Below are positions 44,629 through 57,263 of a stretch of DNA of 64,000 nt, piece after piece. Below the pieces are notes generated by a model. That model worked only from the letters and a program-made list of their open reading frames with translations, did not search any database and had not been told where the DNA came from. Origin of the DNA: Oscillospiraceae bacterium (GTDB lineage: Bacteria; Bacillota; Clostridia; Oscillospirales; JAAYXM01); assembly GCA_017421025.1 (NCBI GenBank), contig JAFQME010000008.1:1-64000 (forward strand), in the 5' to 3' direction. The position numbers and the translations under genes were made by a program. The first letter of the stretch is position 1, and each line of letters starts with the position of its first letter.

Positions 44629-45318
44629 ATGAAAACGAAAATTTTGATTGTTGAAGACGATCGCAATATCTCGGAACTCATCCGTCTGTATTTGGAAAAG
44701 GAGAGTTTTGAGGTGGCGCAGGCCGAGGACGGACGTCAAGGCGTGGAGCTCTTTTCCTCCTTTGCGCCGGATTTGATTTTGCTCGATCTCATGCTCCCCG
44801 GGCTGGATGGCTGGGGCGTGTGCCGTGAGATTCGAAAAACCTCGTCCGTCCCGATTATCATGGTCACCGCAAAGGATGAAACCTTTGACAAGGTGATGGG
44901 GCTTGAGATGGGTGCGGACGACTATATTGCAAAACCGTTTGATATGAAAGAAGTCATCGCACGCATCCATGCGGTGCTGCGTCGCACCGCAAAAGACCAA
45001 GCGTCCGACGGCAAGATTCTGGAATACGACAAACTTGTCATTGATATGAATGCGTATCAGGTAACGGTGGATGGAAAACGGGTGGAAATGCCGCCGAAAG
45101 AAATTGAACTCTTGCATTTCCTCGCCTCGCATCCCAACCGTGTCTTTACCCGAAATCAGTTGCTTGACGATGTGTGGGGCTTTGAATATTTTGGCGACTC
45201 CCGCACCGTGGATGTCCACATCAAGCGTTTGCGTGAGAAGGTGGACGGCGTGAGCGACAAATGGCTGCTCAAGACCGTGTGGAGCGTGGGCTATAAATTT
45301 GAGGTTGTCGATCAATGA
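44629..45318 (+). CDS. OmpR/PhoB-family response regulator
   Basis: The 229-residue protein has a receiver domain with acidic pair EDD at 9-11, phosphoacceptor D53 (LLDLMLPG) and K102 (AKPF). A winged-helix DNA-binding domain occupies about 130-229 (RTVDVHIKRLREKV). Its stop overlaps the start of the sensor kinase gene by 4 bases. Confidence 0.95.
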   Translation: MKTKILIVEDDRNISELIRLYLEKESFEVAQAEDGRQGVELFSSFAPDLILLDLMLPGLDGWGVCREIRKTSSVPIIMVTAKDETFDKVMGLEMGADDYIAKPFDMKEVIARIHAVLRRTAKDQASDGKILEYDKLVIDMNAYQVTVDGKRVEMPPKEIELLHFLASHPNRVFTRNQLLDDVWGFEYFGDSRTVDVHIKRLREKVDGVSDKWLLKTVWSVGYKFEVVDQ

Positions 45319-46766
45319 AAAGTTTGATGGGCAAACTCTTCGTGTTCACAGCGCTGATGGTGATTTTGAGCATGGTGATTTTAGGCGGCGGAATTTTCCC
45401 CCAACTGCGAAACACCGTGCTTTTGGAAAAACAGCAGAACATGACACGGACCGCAAAGCAGGTGGGCGGTATGACCACCGAGCTTTTGGGAAATTACAAC
45501 TATATTCAGGAACGCAATTACCGATTCATGCTGGAGAATCTGACCGAGGATGGGCGCAACCACATCCTGGTGTGTGACAGTGACGGGCAGGTCCTCATCA
45601 GCTCGGATGAGAGTTTTGGGGCGTATCTCGGCGCAGTCATCCCCTCCGAGGTGCAGAAAGAACTGTTGCAAACCGGCAGCTACAACGGGGTGGGCAACCT
45701 TGGCGGGCTGTACCGAGGCACGAATTATACCGCCGGTGAGGTTTATCGCAACCCGGACGGCGAAGTGGCAGGGTTTGTCCTGGTCACCTCGTCGGTGGAG
45801 CACGTCACCCGAGTGGTGGGGGAGATCCAAAGTACCTTCTATTTTTGGATGATTCTGATCGTGCTGTTTATCGCAATTCTGGCTTACTGCATTTCCCGCA
45901 CGCTCACCCGACCCGTCAAGCGGATGGCGAGTGCAGCACGTGAATTTGCCCATGGGAAATACACCACCCGTGTCCCGGTCACAACGAGAGACGAAATCGG
46001 AGAACTCACGGTTGCATTTAACAACATGGCGGACTCGATTGAAAAATCCGAGGAGCTGCGTCGTGGATTTGTGGCAAATGTGTCGCATGAACTCCGCTCA
46101 CCCATGACCAGTATCGCAGGATTTGTGGACGGGATTTTAGACGGTACCATCCCGCCCGAGCAGCAGGAAAAGTACCTCACCATCATCTCTTCCGAGGTGC
46201 GGCGCTTGTCCCGACTGGTGAGCAGGATGCTGGATATCACACGGATGCAGGCGTCTGACCCCACCGAAAACGGGGTGCGCTTTGATCTGTGCGAGGTGGT
46301 GCGGCGTGCCGTACTGGCATTTGAAGCACGACTCGAGGAGAAAACTCTGGTGCTGGATGTCAAACTCCCGGCGGAGGAACTGTTCTTATTCGGAAACGAG
46401 GACGCACTCTATCAGGTGGTGTATAACCTGGTGGACAATGCGGTGAAATTCTCGGATGAAGAGCGGGTCATTACCATTTCGGTGGTGGCACGGGGCAGAG
46501 ATGCGGAGTTTTCCATCTCCAACTTCGGCCCGACCATCCCGCCCGAAGAACTTCCCTTTGTCTTTGACCGATTCCATAAAACCGACCGTTCACGCAGTGA
46601 ACAGACCGGGCTGGGACTCGGACTCTATATTGTAAAAACAACCGTCAATCAGCACAAAGGCGACATTGGCGTCATGAGTGAAAACGGGAAAACCACATTC
46701 TGGTTCCGTGTCCCGATGATGCGTGTGTCGAGAAACGAACAAGCAGGAGGAACAAAACATGAGTGA
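45315..46766 (+). CDS. Membrane sensor histidine kinase
   Basis: The 483-residue protein has two membrane spans (about residues 7-28 and 174-196) around an extracellular sensor region, a HAMP domain, the H-box NVSHELRSPM with H near residue 258, and a HATPase_c domain with NLVDNAVKFS and TGLGLGLYIVK. It partners the upstream regulator and overlaps the downstream htrA-type gene by 8 bases, so the three are co-expressed. Envelope stress is a likely signal. Confidence 0.95.
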   Translation: MKSLMGKLFVFTALMVILSMVILGGGIFPQLRNTVLLEKQQNMTRTAKQVGGMTTELLGNYNYIQERNYRFMLENLTEDGRNHILVCDSDGQVLISSDESFGAYLGAVIPSEVQKELLQTGSYNGVGNLGGLYRGTNYTAGEVYRNPDGEVAGFVLVTSSVEHVTRVVGEIQSTFYFWMILIVLFIAILAYCISRTLTRPVKRMASAAREFAHGKYTTRVPVTTRDEIGELTVAFNNMADSIEKSEELRRGFVANVSHELRSPMTSIAGFVDGILDGTIPPEQQEKYLTIISSEVRRLSRLVSRMLDITRMQASDPTENGVRFDLCEVVRRAVLAFEARLEEKTLVLDVKLPAEELFLFGNEDALYQVVYNLVDNAVKFSDEERVITISVVARGRDAEFSISNFGPTIPPEELPFVFDRFHKTDRSRSEQTGLGLGLYIVKTTVNQHKGDIGVMSENGKTTFWFRVPMMRVSRNEQAGGTKHE

Positions 46767-48135
46767 TGAATTGAACCGTATTCCGGAGGAGGAAACCTCA
46801 ATCGAGGAAACTCCAATTGAGGAAACCCCGGTGGAAGAAACCCCGGTGGAGGCAGAACCCATTCCCGAGTTTGACATTGAGTCGCTCGATGAGGAAGCGG
46901 AGGCGGAAACTTCCACCCCACGCAGCGAATTTTCTCAGCAGGCGGAATTCTACCGCCGTGTGCAGATGTCCGAACAAAAAGGCAAAAAGAAACGCCGCAA
47001 GATCTTAGCAATCGTGTTCGGTGCGCTTGCCGCTTATCTGCTTTTGATCGCAATCGTGATCGGGGTAGTGGTCTATTTCATCTCGGGTGCACGCCCCCAA
47101 CTTCAAGAACAGCCTGATGTGCGTGTGGAAGAGTACGTCGAGATTCAGAAAACCCCGTTTGTCAAAGACGAGGCAGCAAATCCGGACGGCACCATGAGCG
47201 TCAAGCAGATTGCGAAGAAAGTCCGCCCGTCGGTGGTCGGCGTTGTGGCAAACGCAATCTCTTCCAGCCCGTTCTCTTCGTCCTCCGGGTCGGTGGGAAG
47301 CGGCATCATCCTGAGCGAGGATGGCTACATCATCACCAACAACCACGTGATTGAAAACTCGGATTCGGTCTCGGTCATCTTGGATGACGGCACCGAATAC
47401 GGCGCACGCATCATCGGTGTGGACGCACGTACCGACCTTGCTGTACTCAAAGTGGAGGCAAAAGATCTTCCTGCGGCAACTTTCGGGGATTCGGATGCAC
47501 TGGAACAGGGCGACCTTGCGGTTGCAATCGGAAACCCGGCAGGACTCCAGCTTCAGAACACCGTGACAAGCGGAATCATCTCCGCTATCAACCGTGACGT
47601 GATTGTGGAAAACCAGCCCATGACCTTAATCCAGACCGATGCGTCCATCAACCCGGGCAACTCGGGCGGACCGCTGGTCAACGCCTACGGTCAGGTAGTG
47701 GGCATCAATACCATCAAAATCGGCATCTCCTACTATGAGGGCCTTGGCTTTGCCATCCCGATGAACACGGTCAAGCCCATTGTGGACGAACTCATCTCCC
47801 GTGGCTATGTCAAAGGTCGTCCCACCATCGGCATCACCGGTGAGATTTTGGATGAGCGTACCGCATCGTACTTCGGCGTTCCGGCAGGCATGTATGTCGA
47901 CTCGGTTGACCCACGCTCGGATGCGTATCAGAAAGGCATTATGCGTGGCGATATCATCGTGAAGGTAGAGGGTCAGGAGGTCACATCCCTTGGCGATGTG
48001 CAAAAGGTCCGTGACGAACACGTGGCAGGCGACTCCATCACACTCACAGTCTACCGCAACGGCAATACCCGTGACATCAAAATCATTTTGATGGACGAGG
48101 CGGAACTCAATGCCATGAACGGCATGCAGAACTAA
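46759..48135 (+). CDS. htrA: HtrA/DegP-type serine protease
   Basis: The 458-residue protein starts with an acidic cytoplasmic region containing four IEETP/VEETP repeats (residues about 12-32), then one membrane span (about 80-108). The S1C protease domain has the triad H196 (NNHVI), D226 (RTDLAV) and S302 (GNSGGPL), followed by one PDZ domain (about 360-450). It degrades or refolds damaged proteins outside the membrane. ATG 46759 follows AGGAGG. Coupling to a two-component system is common for this family. Confidence 0.95.
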   Translation: MSDELNRIPEEETSIEETPIEETPVEETPVEAEPIPEFDIESLDEEAEAETSTPRSEFSQQAEFYRRVQMSEQKGKKKRRKILAIVFGALAAYLLLIAIVIGVVVYFISGARPQLQEQPDVRVEEYVEIQKTPFVKDEAANPDGTMSVKQIAKKVRPSVVGVVANAISSSPFSSSSGSVGSGIILSEDGYIITNNHVIENSDSVSVILDDGTEYGARIIGVDARTDLAVLKVEAKDLPAATFGDSDALEQGDLAVAIGNPAGLQLQNTVTSGIISAINRDVIVENQPMTLIQTDASINPGNSGGPLVNAYGQVVGINTIKIGISYYEGLGFAIPMNTVKPIVDELISRGYVKGRPTIGITGEILDERTASYFGVPAGMYVDSVDPRSDAYQKGIMRGDIIVKVEGQEVTSLGDVQKVRDEHVAGDSITLTVYRNGNTRDIKIILMDEAELNAMNGMQN

Positions 48136-48138
48136 CGG

Positions 48139-48170
48139 AATTCACCCCAATTTTCGGATTGGGGTGAATT
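48139..48170 (+). terminator. Terminator of the two-component/htrA operon
   Basis: A perfect 13-bp stem (AATTCACCCCAAT with ATTGGGGTGAATT), a 6-base loop and a T-run. Confidence 0.9.
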
Positions 48171-48186
48171 TTTTTATGAAAATCAC

Positions 48187-48215
48187 TTTACAAGCGGGAG
48201 AAACCGTGGTATCAT
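48187..48215 (+). promoter_or_regulatory. Promoter of the sodium:solute symporter gene
   Basis: TTTACA and TATCAT are spaced by 17 bases, leaving a leader of about 105 bases before the ATG. Confidence 0.6.
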
Positions 48216-48221
48216 ATCTTG

Positions 48222-48300
48222 AATGTAACACCCGTGTTGCGGGAAGATTCATTCTCCGCCCTCTGCTTCAAAACGAGGGGCGGGGTATTTTTATGTAGAT
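48222..48300 (+). promoter_or_regulatory. Structured leader with terminator-like hairpin before the symporter
   Basis: A small hairpin (CCCG/CGGG near 48231-48243) is followed by a GC-rich stem (CCGCCCTC with GAGGGGCGG, 48256-48283) and a short TATTTTT tract. This could be an attenuator or a riboswitch expression platform. I do not recognise a known class. Confidence 0.4.
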
Positions 48301-48326
48301 GACGCAAAAAGAAAGGTGGGATTGTC

Positions 48327-49835
48327 ATGGTTGCAAAAATTTCAATGCTTGTGTTTTTTGTCGCAGTTACTGTTCTCATCGCAGTGGTTTGCAGAAAGCG
48401 TGACGCCGGCGTTTCCGAGTTTGTCCTTGGCGGCCGCAGTGTCGGGCCGTGGCTGACCGCTTTTTCTTACGGCACCGCATATTTCTCCGCTGTGGTCTTT
48501 GTGGGCTATGCGGGTCAGTTCGGTTGGAATTTCGGCGTTTCCGCAACCTGGATCGGGCTGGGAAATGCCTTCATCGGCAGTTTGATGGCGTGGATGATTC
48601 TGGGGCGTCGTACCCGTGTCATGACCAAGCACCTGGAAAGTGCCACCATGCCGGATTTCTTCGCAAAGCGTTTTGACAGCCATGCTTTGCGCATTGTCAC
48701 CTCGGTGATTATTTTTGTATTTTTGATTCCGTATTCTGCATCGGTCTATAAAGGACAGTCGGGGCTGTTTTCGCTTTCTTTCCATCTTGATTATACCTAT
48801 TGCATCATCGGTGTGGCACTCCTCACCGGTCTGTATGTGGTGGTGGGCGGCTATATGGCAACCGCATTCAACGACCTGTTCCAGGGCATTATCATGCTGA
48901 TTGGAATTGTGGCGGTCGTGGTTGCGGTCCTTTCCAAAAACGGCGGACTCACCGACTCCCTCAATGCACTCTCTCAAATCCCGTGCGAAACCGCACCGAA
49001 TCTGCAAGGCGCATTCACCTCGTTCTTCGGTCCGAATATGGTCGAACTTGCGAGTGTTGTGGTGCTCACCAGCCTCGGTACTTGGGGACTTCCGCAGATG
49101 GTGCACAAGTTCTACACCATCAAGAGCGAGCGCTCCATCAAGGCGGGGACTGTGATTTCCACCGCATTTGCGCTCATCATCGCAGGCGGCAGCTATTTCC
49201 TCGGCGGCTTTGGCAGACTGTTTTACACCCCGAACGGAAACGTGGTATTTGATGAAATCATTCCCACCATGTTGGCAGAGTCCTTGCCGGACCTGCTCAT
49301 CGGTTTGGTTTTGATTCTGGTGCTCTCTGCATCCATGTCCACCCTCGCAAGCCTTGTCATGACCTCCAGCTCCACTTTCACGCTGGACTTCCTCAAGGGT
49401 GCACTGTTTCCGAATATGAACAGCAAAGCACAGGTGCTTGTCATCCGTGTTTTGTGTGCGTTCTTTGTATTGCTGTCGGTCGTCATTGCGCTCAACCCGT
49501 CCAACCTCATCACCTCGCTGATGTCCCTTTCCTGGGGCACTTTGGCAGGCTGCTTCCTCGGCCCGTTTATCTACGGTCTGTATTGGAAGCGCACCACCCG
49601 TGCAAGCGTTTGGGTGACCCTGATTACAGGGGTTGGGATCAACGTGGCAAATCTCTTTGGCGCATGGGTTTCTCCCACCGTTGCGGGGGCGGCATCCATG
49701 ATTTTATCGCTTGTTTTGGTACCCGTGGTCTCTCTTGTCACCCCGAAACTCTCCGAGGGACACGTATCGAATTTGTTCTCCTGCTACACCGTCAAGGCAG
49801 AGGTGGAGCAGAAATATGCCATTGATGAAAAATAA
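48327..49835 (+). CDS. Sodium:solute symporter (SSS family)
   Basis: The 502-residue protein has about 13 membrane spans. GGRSVGPWLTAFSYGTAYFS near residue 33 and GGYMATAFNDLFQGIIM are typical of the PutP/SSS fold. Substrate (proline, pantothenate, sugar or other) cannot be set by sequence reading. AAAGGTGG site before ATG. It has its own promoter and a structured leader. Confidence 0.9.
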   Translation: MVAKISMLVFFVAVTVLIAVVCRKRDAGVSEFVLGGRSVGPWLTAFSYGTAYFSAVVFVGYAGQFGWNFGVSATWIGLGNAFIGSLMAWMILGRRTRVMTKHLESATMPDFFAKRFDSHALRIVTSVIIFVFLIPYSASVYKGQSGLFSLSFHLDYTYCIIGVALLTGLYVVVGGYMATAFNDLFQGIIMLIGIVAVVVAVLSKNGGLTDSLNALSQIPCETAPNLQGAFTSFFGPNMVELASVVVLTSLGTWGLPQMVHKFYTIKSERSIKAGTVISTAFALIIAGGSYFLGGFGRLFYTPNGNVVFDEIIPTMLAESLPDLLIGLVLILVLSASMSTLASLVMTSSSTFTLDFLKGALFPNMNSKAQVLVIRVLCAFFVLLSVVIALNPSNLITSLMSLSWGTLAGCFLGPFIYGLYWKRTTRASVWVTLITGVGINVANLFGAWVSPTVAGAASMILSLVLVPVVSLVTPKLSEGHVSNLFSCYTVKAEVEQKYAIDEK

Positions 49836-49938
49836 TTTGTTTTGTTGCGAGTTTTTCTTTTGAAAAACTCGCTTCTTTATGGTATACTGAAGTTTAACAG
49901 GAAACACATTGTCATAAGTGAGAAAAGGAGCGTCTGTT

Positions 49939-50700
49939 ATGAAAAGAATCCTGGCGTTGTTGCTTTCGTTGCTGCTGGTGACCACCGCTGCTGCAAAAAC
50001 CGTGGATATCACAGGAAATGAGAGCTTTCTGTTGTGGAATCGATGCAACAATAACGAGTGCGAGGAAAGCTTCCTTCTCTTTGGTTACAACAGCTGTACC
50101 GATTCCGTCGAGATGTATTCGGTGGTCAAAGCGTATGCGGAAAGCAAAGGCGTGACCATGTATGCGGTGGACGGCTCACTGCTCGGCATCCGTGAAGCAC
50201 TTGGCGGCGGCTCGTTGGAGCTGCCTGCAATTGTGGTGTATAACAAAAGCACCAGAGCCCTCGGCGGCGGGGACGGCATCAAGAGCCTGTCGGCGTTGAA
50301 GGCGATTGCCGACCCTATTTTGGATGCGAGAAATCCGAAGATTCAGCTTACCATCGGCTCGGATATCATGCTGTGTGACGGCAAAAAAATCAAGCTGGAA
50401 GTTCCGGCAACCATCATTAACGGTCGCACAATGGTGCCGCTCAGAGCGGTATTTGATGCCCTCGGTGTTGCGGTCACCTGGAACGGTCAGAGCAAGCACA
50501 TTACCGCAAAAAAAGGCGGGATTGAACTCGGACTCACGGTTGGAAACAACCTGATGAGCGTCAATTACGACTATGTGAAGTTGGATTCCCCGCCTGTGAT
50601 TCTAAACGGCAAAACGATGGTCCCCGCCCGTGCGATTTCAGAGCCGTTCGGTGCAGATGTAAGTTGGGACCCGACCACCCGCACCGTTACCATTCAGTAA
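49939..50700 (+). CDS. Secreted stalk-domain (copper amine oxidase N-like) protein
   Basis: The 253-residue protein has a signal peptide (about 1-19) and an N-terminal region with CNNNECEES. Two tandem stalk modules follow in residues about 130-253 (INGRTMVPLRAVFDALG and LNGKTMVPARAISEPFG). Such modules occur in wall-associated clostridial proteins. ATG 49939 follows AAAGGAG. The N-terminal 110 residues resemble nothing I can name. Confidence 0.8.
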   Translation: MKRILALLLSLLLVTTAAAKTVDITGNESFLLWNRCNNNECEESFLLFGYNSCTDSVEMYSVVKAYAESKGVTMYAVDGSLLGIREALGGGSLELPAIVVYNKSTRALGGGDGIKSLSALKAIADPILDARNPKIQLTIGSDIMLCDGKKIKLEVPATIINGRTMVPLRAVFDALGVAVTWNGQSKHITAKKGGIELGLTVGNNLMSVNYDYVKLDSPPVILNGKTMVPARAISEPFGADVSWDPTTRTVTIQ

Positions 50701-50744
50701 ACAAACAATTCCATTGAAACTATAGAGAAAAAGGAGAAACCATC

Positions 50745-53969
<3,225 letters not shown>

Positions 53970-54032
53970 GAGGGTATCTTCACATAGGGAGAAATCGGTT
54001 TTGATACGCCCTTTTTCGAAAATACTGCATCA

Positions 54033-54070
54033 AAACGCACCGATATCCGTCAGGATTATCGGTGCGTTTT
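54033..54070 (+). terminator. Terminator after carB, member of a dispersed hairpin repeat
   Basis: AACGCACCGATA pairs with TATCGGTGCGTT ahead of a T-run. The central 29 bases (54037-54065) match 31610-31638 in reverse orientation with one mismatch. Confidence 0.85.
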
Positions 54071-54272
54071 TCTTTGTCTTTTGCGAAAAATGTCAGCCTC
54101 AAAACTGCTTCGCATCTTATGACGAGGATTTCGTGATTCGAAAGCAAGCAAAAACACGAGGGAATCATTGGCGGTTTTTGAGGATTTTTGTGATGCTATG
54201 GACTTGAAATCCTGTCATAAGACGAATGCTCCCCATATGAAGACACCCTTGGGTGTTTTTTCGGGGAAACAC

Positions 54273-54302
54273 TTGACAGACGGAAATGTCCTGTGGTAAA
54301 TT
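54273..54302 (+). promoter_or_regulatory. Promoter of the SipW-signal protein gene
   Basis: Perfect TTGACA, then TAAATT after 18 bases. ATAAGGAGAAA lies before the ATG at 54349. Confidence 0.55.
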
Positions 54303-54348
54303 ATAATTGCGTAGTGTTCGCTTAATTTTTACATAAGGAGAAATTACC

Positions 54349-55764
54349 ATGAGAAAAACCAAACAGGCACTGCTGCTCAGTGCTCTGAGCCTGCTCGTGT
54401 GCATTTCCATGCTCATCGGCACCACCTTTGCATGGTTTACCGACTCTGTTTCCTCGGTCAACAACATCATCAAGTCGGGAAATCTCGACATCGAGGTGTC
54501 TTACAGCACAAACGGTGTGGACTTCCTTCCGCTTGGGGCTGACCCGATTCTCCCCAAGGATGCTCTTTGGGAGCCGGGCTATACCCGTGTTGTGGCGCTC
54601 AGTGTGAAAAACGTGGGCAGCCTTGCAGCAAAGCTCGACGTTGCAACCAAAATTGTTTCCGAAACAGAGGGCATCAACGTCTATGACGAATCCTTCAAGC
54701 TTTCGGAGTATCTGGATATTTACAGCGCAGATTCCCTTGCGGGTGTGGATTTCTCCGACCGTGCAAGTGTCAAGGGCATGACCGCAGCGGAATTCGGCAC
54801 AAGCCTTTACACCGACGCTTCCATTCTCCCGAATGAGGAGAAGGTCTTTGTTCTCGGTATTACCATGCCCGAAACCGTCGGAAACGAAGCAAACCACAAG
54901 ACCGGCGCCGGCAATCAGCCGTCCGTCACCTTCGGTCTTACCGTGCTTGCAGCTCAGCTCATGCATGAGTATGACTCCTTCGGCAACGACTACGACAAGG
55001 ACGCGACCTATCCGGAAGTTACCGTTCCTGTGGACGGAATTACACTTGATATGGCAGAACTTACCGTTGAAATGGGAAAAACTGCAACGCTTACCGCAAC
55101 TGTTTCTCCCGAAAATGCTACCAATAAGAAAGTGACCTGGACTTCGTCCGATGAATCGGTCGCAACCGTTGATGAAAACGGCGTTGTTACCGCTGTCGCT
55201 CTCGGTACCGCGACGATTTCCGTAAAGGCGGGAGAATTCAGCGACTCCTGCACGGTGTCGGTTTTCAAGGAGTATGCAAGAAAGCTCAATGCAGGTCACA
55301 ATAAAGACAGCTCTATATCTACAAGTACAGGTGCTGACTTTTTACCTGTTGCAGCTGTAAATCCGGGAATTTACGGTTACTCCGTATTTGATGGAGATAC
55401 AAGAATTGCAAATTATGTTTATTTCCGCTATAACAAGGTTGCAAAAGAAACGATCGACGAAAATTCTTACAAGATTTTGGTCGATTTAGAGGTGCTGGAT
55501 GAGAATCGTAACGCTTTGGAATTGAAGTCCGGTTCACCGTATAACACCGGAAAAGAATACCTTCACGTTTATTTGAATCTGATTGAAGTTCCGACCGGTT
55601 ACTCCATCTCGACAGTTAAGGTAAATGGTTCTGCATTTACTTTAACCAACAATGCAAGCGGAAATCCGGCTGCAGGAGAATATTGGATTGGCTATGACCA
55701 AAAAGATATTTATCTCCAGTCTAAAACTGCAGGCCTGATTGAGATTACCGTCACCAAAAACTAA
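54349..55764 (+). CDS. SipW-type signal peptide protein with Big2 domain
   Basis: The 471-residue protein begins with a hydrophobic helix ending GTTFAWFTDSVSSVNN, the mark of SipW-dependent (TasA/CalY-like) signal peptides. A beta-rich region like camelysin/TasA follows (residues about 40-215, with a PEVTVPVDGITL connection). A Big2 module (VTWTSSDESVATVDENGVVTAV) spans about 225-305, then an uncharacterised ~160-residue end. It may be a secreted fibre or matrix protein. No sipW or tasA gene is near. Confidence 0.8.
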   Translation: MRKTKQALLLSALSLLVCISMLIGTTFAWFTDSVSSVNNIIKSGNLDIEVSYSTNGVDFLPLGADPILPKDALWEPGYTRVVALSVKNVGSLAAKLDVATKIVSETEGINVYDESFKLSEYLDIYSADSLAGVDFSDRASVKGMTAAEFGTSLYTDASILPNEEKVFVLGITMPETVGNEANHKTGAGNQPSVTFGLTVLAAQLMHEYDSFGNDYDKDATYPEVTVPVDGITLDMAELTVEMGKTATLTATVSPENATNKKVTWTSSDESVATVDENGVVTAVALGTATISVKAGEFSDSCTVSVFKEYARKLNAGHNKDSSISTSTGADFLPVAAVNPGIYGYSVFDGDTRIANYVYFRYNKVAKETIDENSYKILVDLEVLDENRNALELKSGSPYNTGKEYLHVYLNLIEVPTGYSISTVKVNGSAFTLTNNASGNPAAGEYWIGYDQKDIYLQSKTAGLIEITVTKN

Positions 55765-55776
55765 CCGAAGAAACGA

Positions 55777-55802
55777 AAAACGCTCCCAAACGGGAGCGTT
55801 TT
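55777..55802. terminator. Convergent terminator between the SipW-signal gene and the MATE gene
   Basis: A perfect 11-bp stem (AAAACGCTCCC with GGGAGCGTTTT), a 4-base loop and T-runs. Confidence 0.9.
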
Positions 55803-55804
55803 TT

Positions 55805-57157
55805 TTACTTTGTAATGCGTGTTTTGGAAAGGTCGGTTTTGTGGTAATAAATTGCGGCGAGGATGCTGCACAGCACCCAGCCCATGGGGTAGGCAAGTGC
55901 GATGGGTAAGGGCTCATTTACAATGAAATTTGCCATCACAAAGAGATACGCTTGACGGAACGCCACAAACGAGGTGAGCATAATGATCATGGGCGCTTTG
56001 GTATCCCCGGCACCTCGCAGTGCCCCGATATAGATTTGGTTGATGCAGCAAATCAGATAAAACGGGGTGAGGCAGCGCAAAAACGTGGTGCCCATCTTCA
56101 CAACACCCGGGGTGTTATTGAAAAACGCAATCGTGTGCGGCGCAAAGACCATGACCGGAATCATGAGCACGCCTGTGGTGAGCATGGCAAGGATGAGCGA
56201 GGTACGCACCCCACGCTTGGCACGTGCCACATCCCCGTAGCCCAAATTCTGCCCCATAAACGTGGTGGAAGCGAGTGCGACCGATTGCATGGGCAGGATG
56301 ATGAGTTGGTCGATTTTATGGTAGGCAGAGTACCCTGAGATGCAGTCGGTCCCGAAGAAGTTGATGTACCGATGCACAAAGACATTGGAAAACGAGGTGA
56401 GCGCCATTTGGAGTGCGGAGGGGAAGCCGATGCGCACGATCTTCCAAAGCAAGTCCCCGGCGATTCTGAGCTTTTTGAGGGAGAGTCGCACGCAGGAATC
56501 CGAACGGAAGAGGGTGAGCAGCACCAGGACCGCCGAGAGTCCTTGGGCGATGACGGTTGCATACGCAACCCCCTCCACGCCCATGCCGAATTTGAGGACA
56601 AAGAGCAAATCCAGCACGGTGTTGAGCAAAGCGCAAACCACCAGGTAATAAAACGGACGGGTGGAGTCGCCCACCGCACGCAAAATCGCAGAGCCGATGT
56701 TGTAGATGACCAGCCCCAACAGTCCGGAAAAATAAATGGTGAGATACGACTTCGAGTAGGGGTAGACCTCGCTCGGCACCTGCATGAAGCGGAGTAAGAG
56801 CGGGATGAGCAGCACCCCGACAATGCTCAGGACCACGCCCAGAATCAGCGAGCAGGCGATTGTGGTATGCACGGTGCGGCTCACGTTTTTCTCGTCTTTC
56901 GCACCGAAGTATTGGGAAATGACCACACTCGCACCGGCGGAAAAGCCCATGAACAGAGAAATCATGGTGTTGACGATTTGGGTGACCGAGCCGACGCCGG
57001 AAAACGCTTCGTTGGAAACAAAATTTCCAAGCACCCAGGTGTCCACCATATTATACAGTTGTTGGAAAAGATTGCCGGCAAGAAGCGGCAGGGTAAAGGC
57101 GATGATATGGCGAAGGATGTTCCCTTGGGTCATATCCACGCTGGTTTTGGCTTTCAT
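55805..57157 (-). CDS. MATE-family efflux transporter
   Basis: The 450-residue, ~12-span protein shows MATE hallmarks: ITLPLLAGNLFQQLYNMVDTWV-type start with the motif beginning near residue 15, QYFGAKDEKNVSRTVH and the second-half repeat near residue 250. It exports drugs or metabolites using Na+ or H+. ATG 57157 follows GAGGTGG; a TTG three bases earlier is less likely. Confidence 0.9.
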   Translation of the reverse strand: MKAKTSVDMTQGNILRHIIAFTLPLLAGNLFQQLYNMVDTWVLGNFVSNEAFSGVGSVTQIVNTMISLFMGFSAGASVVISQYFGAKDEKNVSRTVHTTIACSLILGVVLSIVGVLLIPLLLRFMQVPSEVYPYSKSYLTIYFSGLLGLVIYNIGSAILRAVGDSTRPFYYLVVCALLNTVLDLLFVLKFGMGVEGVAYATVIAQGLSAVLVLLTLFRSDSCVRLSLKKLRIAGDLLWKIVRIGFPSALQMALTSFSNVFVHRYINFFGTDCISGYSAYHKIDQLIILPMQSVALASTTFMGQNLGYGDVARAKRGVRTSLILAMLTTGVLMIPVMVFAPHTIAFFNNTPGVVKMGTTFLRCLTPFYLICCINQIYIGALRGAGDTKAPMIIMLTSFVAFRQAYLFVMANFIVNEPLPIALAYPMGWVLCSILAAIYYHKTDLSKTRITK

Positions 57158-57263
57158 CAAACCACCTCGGATTTATTGTAGCACTCGGGGCTACGGTTGA
57201 CAAGACACTTGACAAAATTCGGAAAATCATATAAATTCAAAGGTAGAATAGGAGGATGTTTTT

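Larger units (their letters stand above)
53970..54348 (+). other. Non-coding gap after carB
   Basis: The gap holds two terminators and the promoter of the next gene; I see no gene. The second terminator is a short hairpin (ACACCC/GGGTGT, 54243-54257) with TTTTTTC. Confidence 0.7.
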
